Of a stretch of 64,000 nt of DNA, positions 26,059 through 35,381 are shown piece after piece. A model generated the notes under the pieces. That model was not told the DNA's origin. It saw nothing but the letters and a program-made list of their open reading frames with translations, and ran no database searches. How positions within the stretch are numbered: the stretch's first letter is position 1; each line of letters begins with the position of its first letter. The position numbers and the translations under genes are program-made. Origin of the DNA: Ensifer canadensis (GTDB lineage Bacteria; Pseudomonadota; Alphaproteobacteria; Rhizobiales; Rhizobiaceae); NCBI RefSeq assembly GCF_017488845.2, contig NZ_CP083370.1, forward strand, positions 2,108,001 to 2,172,000, written 5' to 3'.

Positions 26059-26452
26059 CCATACAAGCCAGTATAGGCAGCCGGCTTCCGAAGATTGCGC
26101 GAACTGCAGCCGGATTGTTTAGCAGTGCCTGAATCCCTGCGCCGCTAAGCTTTCTGCCCTCCGCGTACTGTCTTAGGATCGGACTTGAAGCCAGTTGGTC
26201 AATCACTGCGCCGGGGACCTCCGGCCCGTTCAGAGGAACGGCAAACTGTCGTCCGCCGACAACAATTGTGGGCTCAGAAATGATATGGGGGCTGTACAGT
26301 CGTTGATCGCGGAGAACTTGGCCAAGAGCGTCGAGCGCTGTCTTGGCTATAGCTTTGCTATCGTCATCCAATTCGAAGTAGGTGGCGAGTTTTGCAATCG
26401 CGCGGTCTTGCCAAGGGGGCGTCGCCTCGCCACTCACCATTGACCCTGACAT
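26048..26452 (-). CDS. Unknown soluble protein (134 aa)
   Basis: Start MSGSMVSGEATPPW at 26452 follows GAGGAG; longer frames extend into unrelated DNA. The protein has an acidic helical N-terminal half (LATYFELDDDSKAIAKTALD) and segments IVVGGRQFAVPLNGPEVPGA and LLNNPAAVRAIFGSRLP. No family recognised. Its stop lies inside the downstream membrane-protein gene. Confidence 0.65.
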   Translation of the reverse strand: MSGSMVSGEATPPWQDRAIAKLATYFELDDDSKAIAKTALDALGQVLRDQRLYSPHIISEPTIVVGGRQFAVPLNGPEVPGAVIDQLASSPILRQYAEGRKLSGAGIQALLNNPAAVRAIFGSRLPILACMDVD

Positions 26453-26634
26453 GGACGTCGCTCCTCGATGAGCCTCAACCCGGTATGCGAGGGTGACACA
26501 GACCATTTGCGAGTCAAGGCTGTATCGAATTCCACTTACTGCCAGTCGTGCAGTCGGGCACGGCAATTGCCAGAAATGCTCGCTTCCTACAGAAAGGCCA
26601 GAATTCCGTGGCAAATGCCACAAGCGTCAGATTG

Positions 26635-26820
26635 TTATTCGACCTTCCGAGCTTCTCTTACGAGCCGAGTGGCTTCTTCCATTATCTCGATCTCTGTGGA
26701 TTCCGCATTGGGTCCACCGAAACGCTGCTCTGAGGCAATTTCCAATGTAGCTTTCTCAAAACGGGCACGCGCGGCGGCTTGGCGTTTCCTTTCTGAAGAG
26801 TTTGATACGTTGTCTGACAC
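26635..26820 (-). CDS. Small charged protein (61 aa)
   Basis: A GTG start at 26818-26820 is preceded by GAGGA at good spacing; ATG-initiated longer forms lack a ribosome binding site. The product is strongly helical and charged (SSERKRQAAARARFEKATLE) and lies 182 bases upstream of the soluble/membrane pair on the same strand. It may be the first gene of that operon; function unknown. Confidence 0.45.
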   Translation of the reverse strand: MSDNVSNSSERKRQAAARARFEKATLEIASEQRFGGPNAESTEIEIMEEATRLVREARKVE

Positions 26821-27239
26821 CGTGCTTCCTCGGCGATAATGGCCCAATCGGCATCCTAAGCCGTCTAGTGGCATTTTGCTAAACAATTCCGAAGGAACCA
26901 CGGTCCATAGCCGTCTCCGCAGCCTCAGAGCTAACCAATGAGTTGATCATAGCCGGATGCATCGGTGGAGGCACAGCGAAGCTGGGCTGAGCCACGTCCT
27001 GACGGTTGGACGCTTCGACGCCTGTGGCTTCTCCCGACTTGCATGACCTGGGCTTCTCGAACCGCCCGGTGCGGGCCCGCATACCGAGTGGTGTGGCAGG
27101 TACGGCTTAATCGCCGAAAGGATCGATAGGCTCGCGGCCAACGGCCAGTTCGCCCCCGAGACACCTGACGACGACTGGTAAATCTGCGTCGAGATCATGT
27201 TGACCCGCCCCCGCCCGAGGAGCATTGGGACCTCGAAGG

Positions 27240-27375
27240 CTGCGCTCGTAGTCCTCCACGACGTTGTGCCCCTTGGTCATCTGACGAAGTTCAACATTCG
27301 GTTCCCGATGCTCGGCAGTGGCCCGATGTCCGGAAGCTGCCTGAATAACGATTAGTGCTGCCCCAACTGAGGGCG
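27240..27375 (-). pseudogene. dnaE2-like fragment
   Basis: A short minus-strand stretch reads EPNVELRQMTKGHNVVEDYE, which matches the region near the C-terminus of error-prone DNA polymerase DnaE2 (usual pattern EPxVxLRxMTxGxxVVEDY). Nothing else of the >1000-aa gene is present. The rest of 26821-27439 holds no gene that I can support. Confidence 0.5.
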
Positions 27376-27439
27376 GCACTATTTTTTGTTCTGGGCATGT
27401 GCGATTTAGCTGCAACCTGACCACGAAAGTTGATGTGCC

Positions 27440-28051
27440 ATGCCGTTGCCGTTACCTCTGACCTACCACAATGCTGCTATCAATGAGTCGTCTGCCGGTA
27501 CTGGCTTCTTGATCAAACGCGGCGAAGAATGCTGGCTACTGACCTGCCTGCATATTTTCAATGGCCTCACGGTCATCCCTACCAGCTTCGAAATACCCGA
27601 AGGTGCGGCTCTCTCGGTTTTGGGGACTGACATCAAAATTACTGTGGCCGGCGACAAACCACGCTCGCAGATTGCTTATGACCCTTCGGACCGCACATTC
27701 TTCGACGTGATTTCCGTAAAACTTACCGAGGTCGAGGCCCAGGCCTTGTCGAGTTTCAGCTTCTTCGATGCCGACGCGATAGTGCCACCGGAAGTGGGCC
27801 AATCGGTTTCCACCGTCGGATTCCCCGGAATTTCCGGTGGTCCGATGAGCCCCGTGAAAATCACCCACAAAATCACGAAGGTTCATGGAGCAAGCATTGT
27901 CTTGTCCAAGCCAAGTTCACCCGGTTTGTCTGGCGCACCGGCGGTAACGAAGAACGGCCTCGTCGGAATCGTACACGGTGACGTGAGCGCCCACTACACG
28001 AACGGCCTTGTTCTATCGCTGTCGGCACTTCAGCCCGTCTTGCTGAAGTAA
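27440..28051 (+). CDS. Trypsin-like serine protease (203 aa)
   Basis: A cytoplasmic chymotrypsin-fold protease: the catalytic His is in CWLLTCLHIFNG, the Asp in DRTFFDVISVKL, and the Ser in SSPGLSGAPAVTKNG, followed by GLVGIVHGD. There is no signal peptide or PDZ domain, so it is likely a dedicated effector or processing protease and not a DegP-type chaperone. It ends within the 3' end of the opposite-strand DUF4238 gene (22-base tail-to-tail overlap), which suggests the two have been inherited together. Confidence 0.8.
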   Translation: MPLPLPLTYHNAAINESSAGTGFLIKRGEECWLLTCLHIFNGLTVIPTSFEIPEGAALSVLGTDIKITVAGDKPRSQIAYDPSDRTFFDVISVKLTEVEAQALSSFSFFDADAIVPPEVGQSVSTVGFPGISGGPMSPVKITHKITKVHGASIVLSKPSSPGLSGAPAVTKNGLVGIVHGDVSAHYTNGLVLSLSALQPVLLK

Positions 28052-29016
28052 CACCGCTCATTCTTTTTTGGGTTCGGATTAAGCTCCCGAAACCTCGCCA
28101 GACGCTCGAATAGCGAGGGCCGAGACCGTTGGCTCATATGCTCCCGCACGAAGTCCAGTTGGGCATCATCCGTACCGTAAACCTGTTCTTGCGCCTGCCC
28201 GACGATGAAGCGGTTGACGGCGGTCACCTGTGTGGCGATGTTGTATTGCTTGACCCGATATTCCGTTTCCGGCGTCGTGACCCCGAGGAACAGCTTGCGC
28301 GGGCCAATCGGCATTAGGATGTAATCGTCGTGCAGCACCATGGTGTCCGAGGCCATGATGGGCCGGTCGGAGGTCAGAAGCTCCGGAACACCCTCTGGCA
28401 CGTCCCGCACCATCCAAATGAGCTTGTTCAGCAGTCCGCCCATGCCCGTGTGGTCCATCATGCCAACCGCCATTTCCAGTGCCCAGTCCGCCATGAGCGG
28501 GCCGTCGGCCGCCAACATCTCCGGCACCTTGTCCGCCAGGCCGCGCGTGATCTCGTTATCGCTCACTTGCAGTTTCTCGATAATCTCGGGGACGTTTTTC
28601 TGCCACTCGTCGGCATAGCTCTTGCGGATAAGCTCGATATCGTACGGCCCGCGCATCATCATTGACATCAGGAAGCGCGACCAGTTGCTGCGCTCCTGCT
28701 TCGTCATGCCCGCGATTTCTCCAGCTTCAAGCAGTTCGAGCGCTTGGCTGCCGTAGGTGTCCATTTCCCACATCGGCCCCTTCTCCACCCACTGCGAGTG
28801 TTCTGGAGCTACGGATTTCAGCTCGTACAGCTTCTCCTGCCCGCCCGTGCGCTTCAAACCCACCATCTTGGGGACAATCCGGTCATACGGCTTGCTGAAT
28901 CGGCAGATTTTCCGCTCATTGTTGGCCCACCGGCTGAGGTAGAACTGCGGAACGTAATGGTGATACTTCGGCTCGTTCGACGCTTGTTTTGCGCGTTCTG
29001 CACTGGATTCGGACAT
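28030..29016 (-). CDS. DUF4238 protein
   Basis: About 328 aa from MSESSAERAKQ at 29016; an ATG 18 bases upstream is also possible. The DUF4238 hallmark HHYVPQFYLSRWANN lies near the N-terminus and is followed by the family's RFSKPYDRIVPKMVGLKRTG region; LLTSDRPIMAS and YILMPIGPRKLFLGV come later. The family occurs in defence and plasmid islands, and its biochemical activity is not established. The 5' end meets the start of the divergent gene at 29015 and the 3' end overlaps the protease gene. Confidence 0.8.
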   Translation of the reverse strand: MSESSAERAKQASNEPKYHHYVPQFYLSRWANNERKICRFSKPYDRIVPKMVGLKRTGGQEKLYELKSVAPEHSQWVEKGPMWEMDTYGSQALELLEAGEIAGMTKQERSNWSRFLMSMMMRGPYDIELIRKSYADEWQKNVPEIIEKLQVSDNEITRGLADKVPEMLAADGPLMADWALEMAVGMMDHTGMGGLLNKLIWMVRDVPEGVPELLTSDRPIMASDTMVLHDDYILMPIGPRKLFLGVTTPETEYRVKQYNIATQVTAVNRFIVGQAQEQVYGTDDAQLDFVREHMSQRSRPSLFERLARFRELNPNPKKNERCYFSKTG

Positions 29017-29650
29017 GCTCGACTTCTTTTCCATAAGCGGCATCAAGTTTGGGTTGGATACGCTGCGCGGCGTGTGGCGGTTTTTCCGCGGCAACCGGCG
29101 TGACCTTACTCCGGCAAAGCGTCTGGAGTTAAGGCAAAAATGGAAGCCGAAGTTCGAGGACTTCTTCAGGGTCAACACCCACAAGGAACTCAGCACCCAA
29201 GTCATCATCCGCAACATCAGCCGCCTGGACGATTATCCGGACAGCACCAAGCCGAAGAAGAAGCAGGGCATCAGCCCGTGGTTCAAGGTTCCGGTGGTCC
29301 AGACCTACGAACGCGGGTTCATGGTCTGCCTCAGCATCGGTGAACTGGTATCCATTGGCGAGGACAAGTGGCGGTATCGGGACTGGCTGAAGGGCGAGGA
29401 CGGGGAGAAGTTCTGGTGCATCGGATTCATCCCCTACGAAGGCATCGTAGACGTTGATTGGGAGGGCGACAAATATTACGACTACCCGCACGTAGTCTGC
29501 CATTTCGATCAGGCCAAGAGACAGCCCTACGAGCGGATCATGCTGTGCCGCGAATGGAAGTTCGACAAGACCTCGCACTTCACCGAGGTTGTGGACATCG
29601 AGACGGTGCGGAAGGCCAGCAGGAAGTACGATCTAAAGCATTTTGGCTGA
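29015..29650 (+). CDS. Unknown protein (211 aa)
   Basis: Starts MLDFFSISGIKFGLDTLRGV; its ATG shares the palindromic CATG with the divergent DUF4238 start. The N-terminal ~25 residues may be an amphipathic helix. The middle is basic (KPKKKQGISPWFKVP) and the second half is rich in aromatic and acidic residues (GIVDVDWEGDKYYDYPHVVC). No family recognised. The 3' end overlaps a decayed minus-strand gene by 18 bases. Confidence 0.6.
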   Translation: MLDFFSISGIKFGLDTLRGVWRFFRGNRRDLTPAKRLELRQKWKPKFEDFFRVNTHKELSTQVIIRNISRLDDYPDSTKPKKKQGISPWFKVPVVQTYERGFMVCLSIGELVSIGEDKWRYRDWLKGEDGEKFWCIGFIPYEGIVDVDWEGDKYYDYPHVVCHFDQAKRQPYERIMLCREWKFDKTSHFTEVVDIETVRKASRKYDLKHFG

Positions 29651-29900
29651 AGCGGCCTCGACCAGTTCGACACGGCATTCACCCGCCTTGCCCTCCTCCG
29701 CCCTACCCCAGCTCAGCCGGATATCGACAATCTGACTGTCATCCTCCAGCACGCCCCAGCGAGTCAGCCTGTGCAAAGCACATTATCTCACCGTAGAGCA
29801 GCTTGGCGTTGGGGTAATTGCTACGTACGGCACATCGGCCGGAATTACAGCGCAATAGGAAGGGCATTCCACACGCCGGACCCTCTTTTGTTTGTCGCCG
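29633..29900 (-). pseudogene. Frameshifted gene remnant
   Basis: Two minus-strand frames join into one coherent stretch: SNYPNAKLLYGEIMCFAQAD, then after a frame change RWGVLEDDSQIVDIRLSWGR and ECRVELVEAASAKML before a TAG stop at 29633-29635. The continuity suggests the C-terminus of a decayed gene. Family not recognised. Confidence 0.45.
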
Positions 29901-30007
29901 AACCGGCACTCGACAGGTCGGCGCGGTCCGGTGCGAGGCCCATGCCGTTAAGCTGGCACACTTTCCGGTGCCCGTATCGTGTTTTCTATGCCACGGAAGC
30001 GTGTCGA

Positions 30008-30874
30008 TCATGCAGCATCAGCGGACGGCATTTTGGCCCTGGAGGTGCGCGTTCGCGGCGCTGGCTTTGGATCGTCCAGCACATACTGCGGAGTCTTCGG
30101 ATCACGGGTGGCGATCGTGAAAACCAGCTTCTCCAGCACCTTGTGCTTGGCCTCGCCTTCCGGAATGGATTCGGTGAGACGGATGGCGAGTAGGGTGTCC
30201 TGCATGAGCGCCAGTCGGTTGAAGAAGAAGTTCAACTGCACAAGGCTGCGATTGTAGAGGTAGAAATACGCGGCCCCGATGAATTGCAGGATGACGCCGG
30301 CCAGCACCGAAATGTAGACCGCGCTGTTGTCGGACAGCCTACCGGCATACGACAGCCAGATGCCGCCGATGATGGTCAGGAAGCCTACGGCAATCGAGGT
30401 CGTGCTGGCGCGGAAGCTGCTTTTGGCCTGGCCCTTGTTGATGATGTAATATTCGAGCAGGTGGCCGAGGTTGGATTGGATACCCTCGATGATGTCGTAG
30501 GGCTTGTGTTCCTGCTTGGCCGCTTGCGACCTCGTCGGAGGCCCGAGCGTCAGTTCCACCTCCCCCATTTTCTTCAGCCAGCTCAAAAGGGCTTCATCCG
30601 GATGCAGCGCCGCGTTCAGGGATTTCTCCGGCAGGTAGGAAGAAACAGCGGCCGCAAAACCGAACAGCCCTATCAAGCCCAATATCACGCCGATCCCGAT
30701 GAGATTGGTGCGGTAGGGATAGGCATATGGCGGAGAAAACAGGATGGCCAGGAGGGACACACCGGCAAGAACAAGGACGATGCCAGACGTAATCAGCACC
30801 CACTTGCGCAGGTTGGTGTTAATGCGGAAGGCCCCCGCCGCCCCAAGCATAACCGTTCCAAGGATATCAAACAA
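30008..30874 (-). CDS. TRADD-N-associated-type membrane protein (288 aa)
   Basis: Four membrane helices in two pairs (about residues 24-47, 58-80, 162-184, 187-208). Before the second pair comes LGHLLEYYIINKGQAKSSFR and a helix into GFLTIIGGIWL, the pattern of the TRADD-N-associated two-transmembrane domain (PF20712 type). That domain was described in predicted prokaryotic conflict systems. The C-terminal tail is basic and Ala-rich. No TRADD-N or NTPase partner is adjacent; the DUF4238 and protease genes upstream are the nearest conflict-type genes. The domain call is from pattern memory and needs a profile search. Confidence 0.6.
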   Translation of the reverse strand: MFDILGTVMLGAAGAFRINTNLRKWVLITSGIVLVLAGVSLLAILFSPPYAYPYRTNLIGIGVILGLIGLFGFAAAVSSYLPEKSLNAALHPDEALLSWLKKMGEVELTLGPPTRSQAAKQEHKPYDIIEGIQSNLGHLLEYYIINKGQAKSSFRASTTSIAVGFLTIIGGIWLSYAGRLSDNSAVYISVLAGVILQFIGAAYFYLYNRSLVQLNFFFNRLALMQDTLLAIRLTESIPEGEAKHKVLEKLVFTIATRDPKTPQYVLDDPKPAPRTRTSRAKMPSADAA

Positions 30875-31682
30875 CGCAGCCCCCTTAGTCCCCGTACCGC
30901 ATTCCTAAGCCGCGTTATATTCGTTGCTGTATGCAATTTAAAGCGGCAGTATTCTCCCTGTAAGCACTCAGCTTAAAGGCCCATCCCAATGAGATTTTCG
31001 CCCGGAAACGCGGCGCGCGAACGCCCGCAGCGATAACATTTCTGACCCGGTCAACCTGCATGTGGCAGTGTCGCACAACCGGGCCGATCGGTTTATTCGG
31101 ACGGGAACTATTCCCCCTTGCCGGATGGCTGCACGGAGCCCAAGGTACACCTTCGAACTGTAGGGGATCGAGATGACGCGGCTACCACGCCGTAAGGCCC
31201 AACAAAAGTCAGCAAAGGAAACCTCATTCGGCTTCGTCCTCGACGCGATGGGCTTCAAACCGTGTCAAGCGAAGTGAAGATTTGACCCCTCAATTTCTCA
31301 TTTCGCCTGACAAACCGCTCGGCCGCCGGGTAAAAATCAAGTCGGGCGTGAATCAGGCAAAACTTCATCGGCCTCCATCTATAAATACCTCTGGCGAGCC
31401 CCAGGACTGAATCGTCGGGCGTCCCTATATCTTTGAGGGCAGTTTAGCCTTCAGCGCGGTCCAAGTCTCAGCGGCAACTCTCCCCACAGATTCAGATTTT
31501 GAAGGCTCGGAACTAAGAATTCCCAACAGTTCTGCCAATTCCGCGGCCAATCCGCCGCCCGCTGGCTTTCGAAGCGTTTTTCCGGGGTATAAGACCGAAA
31601 AATCAAGACGTCGAACACGAAGGACTCTCCCAAAGCATAACAATTTTGACTATGTATCGTCGGCAACCCACGCGAGAGTCGA
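30875..31682. other. Gene-poor region
   Basis: No intact gene is supported. A plus-strand ORF at 31174-31275 would encode 33 aa (MTRLPRRKAQQKSAKETSFG) and looks like a truncated N-terminus. The stretch from about 31600 to 31680 should hold the promoter for the plus-strand gene at 31683. Confidence 0.4.
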
Positions 31683-32999
31683 ATGAGCGCGCGCCAATCA
31701 GCCGAATACGCCACAGCAGAAAAAAAGCTGAAACGATTTCTCGATGCCCAGACTAATGTCTTTCAACTTCATAGGGAACTATTGGACTGGTGCAAGGCCA
31801 GTCTCGATGGAGAATATGACCAGAGAAACTATGACGTTTCCAAGCACGTCCTCAAAGACGTGATTGCGTTCGAAGGCGCATTCGACGACTTTGAAGTAGA
31901 ATTTTGGAACTATGCTGCAGATATTGACGGGATGCGCGCGTCGGTCGATAGTCGAGTTCTACAGCAAGGGCTCGCCGACCATAAGGAATACTTCTTTTCC
32001 AAGATCGAAGCCTGCGTCTCAATTCTGAGCGAGGTTGTTACTGAGGTGAGTGCAGTCGGCCTGGGTTGGCCGTTTCTTTACGACCTCGAGGAATCACTGG
32101 AGAAGCTCTACGATATTTCCGAAGAACTGATCGAGACGGACCCCAGTCAAATGGGTAGCGACCTCGTTCTGCAGCTTTTGTCGAAGGTTCCCCCGCAACG
32201 TCTCGCACCGCTCGAAGTCGTGGCGACAACCACCAATATCCGGCGCAAGGTAGACGCACACCTTCAAAGCCGCATTAGCGACGTCGGTATGCGTGAAGCA
32301 GCAACCGCGCTACACGAGGTCTTGCTAGACACCTACACGGAGTTTGAAAGATCAAACGGCGATCCCCGCATAAGTAGAGCACTTGAAAAATGCGTGGGCG
32401 AGATCGGTCGCGATTTCGAACTTTTCTCTCCGATTAGGTTCGGTATCTATGTGGGGGTCGCGAACTCCTTCAAAGACGTCATTTCGGATGAATTTACCGC
32501 CTCCTTGGCAAGGCAAGTGATTTCTGCGCTTTTCCAATGCGACATTTTCCTTCGGAACTTCAATGCGTGGAAAGAGTATTCCCGCGACGAAGAAGTCACA
32601 GCTGTCGGCGACAGCAGCGCTGCGCTACGCGATTTTCAGAAGGCCGCAGACGATTCAATTTTTGATGATGACGTCAGAGCAGCCCTGGATGATATGGCTG
32701 AGGACAAGCGCGACTTCGGCGAGCGGGGCAAGGTCGACTATTCGATTTTCCAGAGTATCTCAAATAGTGTTTCTGAGGTCTGCCGACAGGGCCTTCGCTT
32801 CCTATCCTCCTTGCCGCGCTCTGTCTCGTCACTCCTCGCCGAAACCGCTCGCGATGGCGTAAAATCGACCATTGGAGCGCTAGCAGTCGTGTGGCTGTTT
32901 AAGTACAGCGAACTCCTAATCTCTTTGTCCGACCGATACGCTTTCTTTTCGTGGCTAAAGCCGGTGGTCGAATTCATCAAGACGCACGCAGGTGGATAG
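31683..32999 (+). CDS. Unknown helical protein with C-terminal membrane segment (438 aa)
   Basis: Almost wholly alpha-helical and acidic, starting MSARQSAEYATAEKKLKRFL. Hydrophobic residues gather only near the C-terminus (about 392-425: STIGALAVVWLFKYSELLIS, then FFSWLKPVVEFI), which suggests a tail anchor. A soluble helical sensor with a C-terminal membrane segment is typical of abortive-infection effectors, but no named domain is recognised. A 76-aa ORF follows 11 bases later. Confidence 0.65.
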   Translation: MSARQSAEYATAEKKLKRFLDAQTNVFQLHRELLDWCKASLDGEYDQRNYDVSKHVLKDVIAFEGAFDDFEVEFWNYAADIDGMRASVDSRVLQQGLADHKEYFFSKIEACVSILSEVVTEVSAVGLGWPFLYDLEESLEKLYDISEELIETDPSQMGSDLVLQLLSKVPPQRLAPLEVVATTTNIRRKVDAHLQSRISDVGMREAATALHEVLLDTYTEFERSNGDPRISRALEKCVGEIGRDFELFSPIRFGIYVGVANSFKDVISDEFTASLARQVISALFQCDIFLRNFNAWKEYSRDEEVTAVGDSSAALRDFQKAADDSIFDDDVRAALDDMAEDKRDFGERGKVDYSIFQSISNSVSEVCRQGLRFLSSLPRSVSSLLAETARDGVKSTIGALAVVWLFKYSELLISLSDRYAFFSWLKPVVEFIKTHAGG

Positions 33000-33010
33000 A
33001 CAATAGACAG

Positions 33011-33241
33011 ATGCACGCGAGAACGAAGCGGCAATGTCTAGCTGACGGTTGTCCTGAGCCACTGCCAGATCGAGAGTTCCTCTCCTATATCTGGAACTTC
33101 GAGAAAAAATACGCACCTATTTTCATCAAGCAAATAGATCGTTACGGGCCGAATGTTCCGGTAGCCGTGCTCCACTCGCATCGCGAGATGGATCGGCTCC
33201 TTCAACTAGCTTCCCAACTTCACGCTCGATTAGGCGAATGA
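33011..33241 (+). CDS. Small unknown protein (76 aa)
   Basis: ATG at 33011, 11 bases after the 438-aa gene; no strong ribosome binding site. The product (SYIWNFEKKYAPIFIKQIDR in the middle) is soluble with two Cys near the N-terminus (QCLADGCPEP). Position suggests co-transcription with the 438-aa protein. Confidence 0.4.
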   Translation: MHARTKRQCLADGCPEPLPDREFLSYIWNFEKKYAPIFIKQIDRYGPNVPVAVLHSHREMDRLLQLASQLHARLGE

Positions 33242-33334
33242 CCGCTTCGGGCCGATACTGTTGAAAAACTCGGTATTGCCGGTACTTGGGACGCGTGATT
33301 CAATCCTCTGAGTGATTTGCAGGGGATCAATTGA

Positions 33335-33555
33335 ATGGTGGGACGTCAGGCGGCTCCGGCGCAGCTCTTCTACGACTTCTGCCTCGAAGATCACGTCCGT
33401 GCTGACCATCTGCTGCGCGGGATAGACCGCCATCTCGACCTCGACAGCGTGCGAGCACAGTTGAAGCCGTTCTACAGCAACACAGGTCGTCCTTCGGTTG
33501 CCCCTGAGCTGATGATGCGGATGCTGATCATCGGCTATTCGATGGGTACCCTGCC
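33335..33555 (+). mobile_element. IS1182-like transposase 5' remnant
   Basis: The frame starts MVGRQAAPAQLFYDFCLEDH and runs through KPFYSNTGRPSVAPELMMRM LIIGY, the N-terminus of IS1182-like transposases. After LIIGY the match ends and DNA continues into an unrelated SDR fragment. The DDE catalytic core is absent. Confidence 0.7.
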
Positions 33556-33564
33556 AGGCGTGCG

Positions 33565-33808
33565 CCTGCTTCACCAGTTCAGCAACCTCACTGACGCTTC
33601 CTTGATCGGCTCGAAGGGCCGTCGCGCGCCGGCCCATTGCTTCAACCTCAGAGACAACGGCCTGAGCGCTGTCCTTCGAGGACGAGTAGCTGAACGCGAC
33701 GTCCGCGCCTTCTTGGGCCAGCCCTCTAACGATAGCCGCTCCGATGCCGCGCGAACCGCCCGTTACCAAAGCAAGTTTGCCCGCGAGGGGGCCGCGATTT
33801 TGAGCCAT
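33565..33808 (-). pseudogene. Short-chain dehydrogenase, N-terminal fragment
   Basis: The frame begins MAQNRGPLAGKLALVTGGSR and continues RGIGAAIVRGLAQEG, the Rossmann nucleotide-binding motif TGxxxGIG of SDR enzymes. It then runs only to about VSEVAELVKQ before running into the transposase remnant. The NNAG motif and the catalytic Tyr-x-x-x-Lys are missing, so it is a truncated gene. Confidence 0.8.
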
Positions 33809-33974
33809 GATTCTCTCCGATGTACTGCGCAGACGTCAACGCCAAGACCTAGCGCGCCTCGGCCGGGAATATGCCGTTCATGTCGAACGGCCGAAATCAG
33901 TCGGGGGTATAGGGACCTAATACCGGCGTATGATGGTTCTGCCTGCTCCGGAGGATGCAGTGGCTAGTAAACAT

Positions 33975-35381
33975 CTACTTGCGTCTCCGCCGGTCCGAAC
34001 CGGGCGGATCGCGGAAGGCGTTCGAAAGCGCGAGTACTGCGAAAAGCGACGCGACCCAGGTGAAGAGGATAATCACAAACGGCTGGAGGATGGGATAGTA
34101 TGTGACCCAGTCCATTGGCTTCGGGCTGTCCCCAAATCGATATGCGGTATTCCAGTAAGGAGCGGCAACAAATGGTCTGCACGTATTGACGAGTGCCATC
34201 CTCCGCGGGCTATCAAACCAACACAGCTGTTCGTGTCGGTCGCACGTCATACCCCTTTGCTCAAGTTCCTCGAACGAACATGAAAAATGCAGTGGTTTGA
34301 CGAAGACTTTCCCATCGAGGAAATGTGAAAAGAAGTTCGCCTGGGCCGCGAAAGGCAGTACGACGAACAAAAGTATAGTCGCGAGGGCGGACAACCGCCC
34401 GGTTGAAGGTTGCGGGACTAAGGATAGCCGACCAAACGCGGGCACCCTTTGCCACCAGCTGTGCAGGCGAAACCCTGTCGAAAAACGGAATAGCAACCAC
34501 ATCAGCACCGGCATCAGTGCGGCAACGATATGCATACCCCAAAACGCGGCGAGCAGAGTGTTGTCGCCACCGAGCGAGAAAGTTTGTAGGCTCTTCGCGC
34601 CACGTTGGACGACGAAGTGGCCAAAAACCAAAATGAACGTCACCGCAGCCAGAATCGTCCATGTCGGGGCGAAGGACGATGACATGTCCCGTCGTTCGAT
34701 CGACAGCTCCGGGAGGACGGCGGCGAGATCGTATGCCGGTATCATGTAAGCGATCTTTTCCGTCGGCGAGACCAGTTTCGCTACAACCATTCCAACCGAG
34801 ACTTGATGCGTGGCGTTCCACAGGGCCGCCCCCGAAAAGCCTTGCTCGACGAATGCTCCTGCGCTGTCAACGGCGTCGATCTGTATCCATGCAGCCGTGG
34901 TTGAACCCATGAAGATGGCATCGACATTGTTGCCAATCCAGCGATCGCTGCTCAGCCCAAAGACGCTCAGCCGATCGCTATCGAGCTGCATTCCGGTAAT
35001 GTCCGCCAGTATCGCTGTTCCTGCGCTCTCCGGGGCATCGGTTTCCAGGGTCAGAAGGGCAATGTCGTCACGTGGGAACATTCCAGGCGCACGCCATCTG
35101 GTGATTCCGGCCACGATTTCCGGCCGATCGCCGACGAGAGGGAACCTTACGACCACACGGCTTTCAGGACCTGGTTCAATCTGGGAGGTATCCTCGTGGC
35201 CAAGTGCGACATTGACTACATGCGCACAGGTGATGACATGCCGCTTGCCGACGAGAATCCCCATTCCGGCATGTTTCCCTCCCGTAGCTGGGAGGATCAT
35301 CGCGATCCCGGAGTTTTTCGCAGAACTCAGACGCCCGCCCAACCGCGAATGAGCAGCCGCTCGACGAGCTTCGCGTGTCAT
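33975..35381 (-). CDS. Trypsin-like protease with C-terminal membrane domain
   Basis: 468 aa from MTREARRAAAHSR (start overlaps the subtilase stop as ATGA; an ATG 21 bases further up is possible). Residues about 25-235 form a trypsin-like domain with His in HVITCAHVV, Asp in PRDDIALLTLE and Ser in VEQGFSGAALWN. Four to five membrane helices follow (TWTILAAVTFILVFGHFVV; LLAAFWGMHIVAALMPVLMW; ALATILLFVVLPFAA; PFVIILFTWVASLFAVLAL), with a Cys-rich loop between them. No signal peptide, so the protease domain faces the cytoplasm. Last gene of a four-gene operon. Confidence 0.8.
   Translation of the reverse strand: MTREARRAAAHSRLGGRLSSAKNSGIAMILPATGGKHAGMGILVGKRHVITCAHVVNVALGHEDTSQIEPGPESRVVVRFPLVGDRPEIVAGITRWRAPGMFPRDDIALLTLETDAPESAGTAILADITGMQLDSDRLSVFGLSSDRWIGNNVDAIFMGSTTAAWIQIDAVDSAGAFVEQGFSGAALWNATHQVSVGMVVAKLVSPTEKIAYMIPAYDLAAVLPELSIERRDMSSSFAPTWTILAAVTFILVFGHFVVQRGAKSLQTFSLGGDNTLLAAFWGMHIVAALMPVLMWLLFRFSTGFRLHSWWQRVPAFGRLSLVPQPSTGRLSALATILLFVVLPFAAQANFFSHFLDGKVFVKPLHFSCSFEELEQRGMTCDRHEQLCWFDSPRRMALVNTCRPFVAAPYWNTAYRFGDSPKPMDWVTYYPILQPFVIILFTWVASLFAVLALSNAFRDPPGSDRRRRK

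Noticed and set aside
33230..33808. 192-aa frame as a complete short-chain dehydrogenase
   Set aside because: Only the first ~80 residues match SDRs; the rest is antisense to a transposase remnant.
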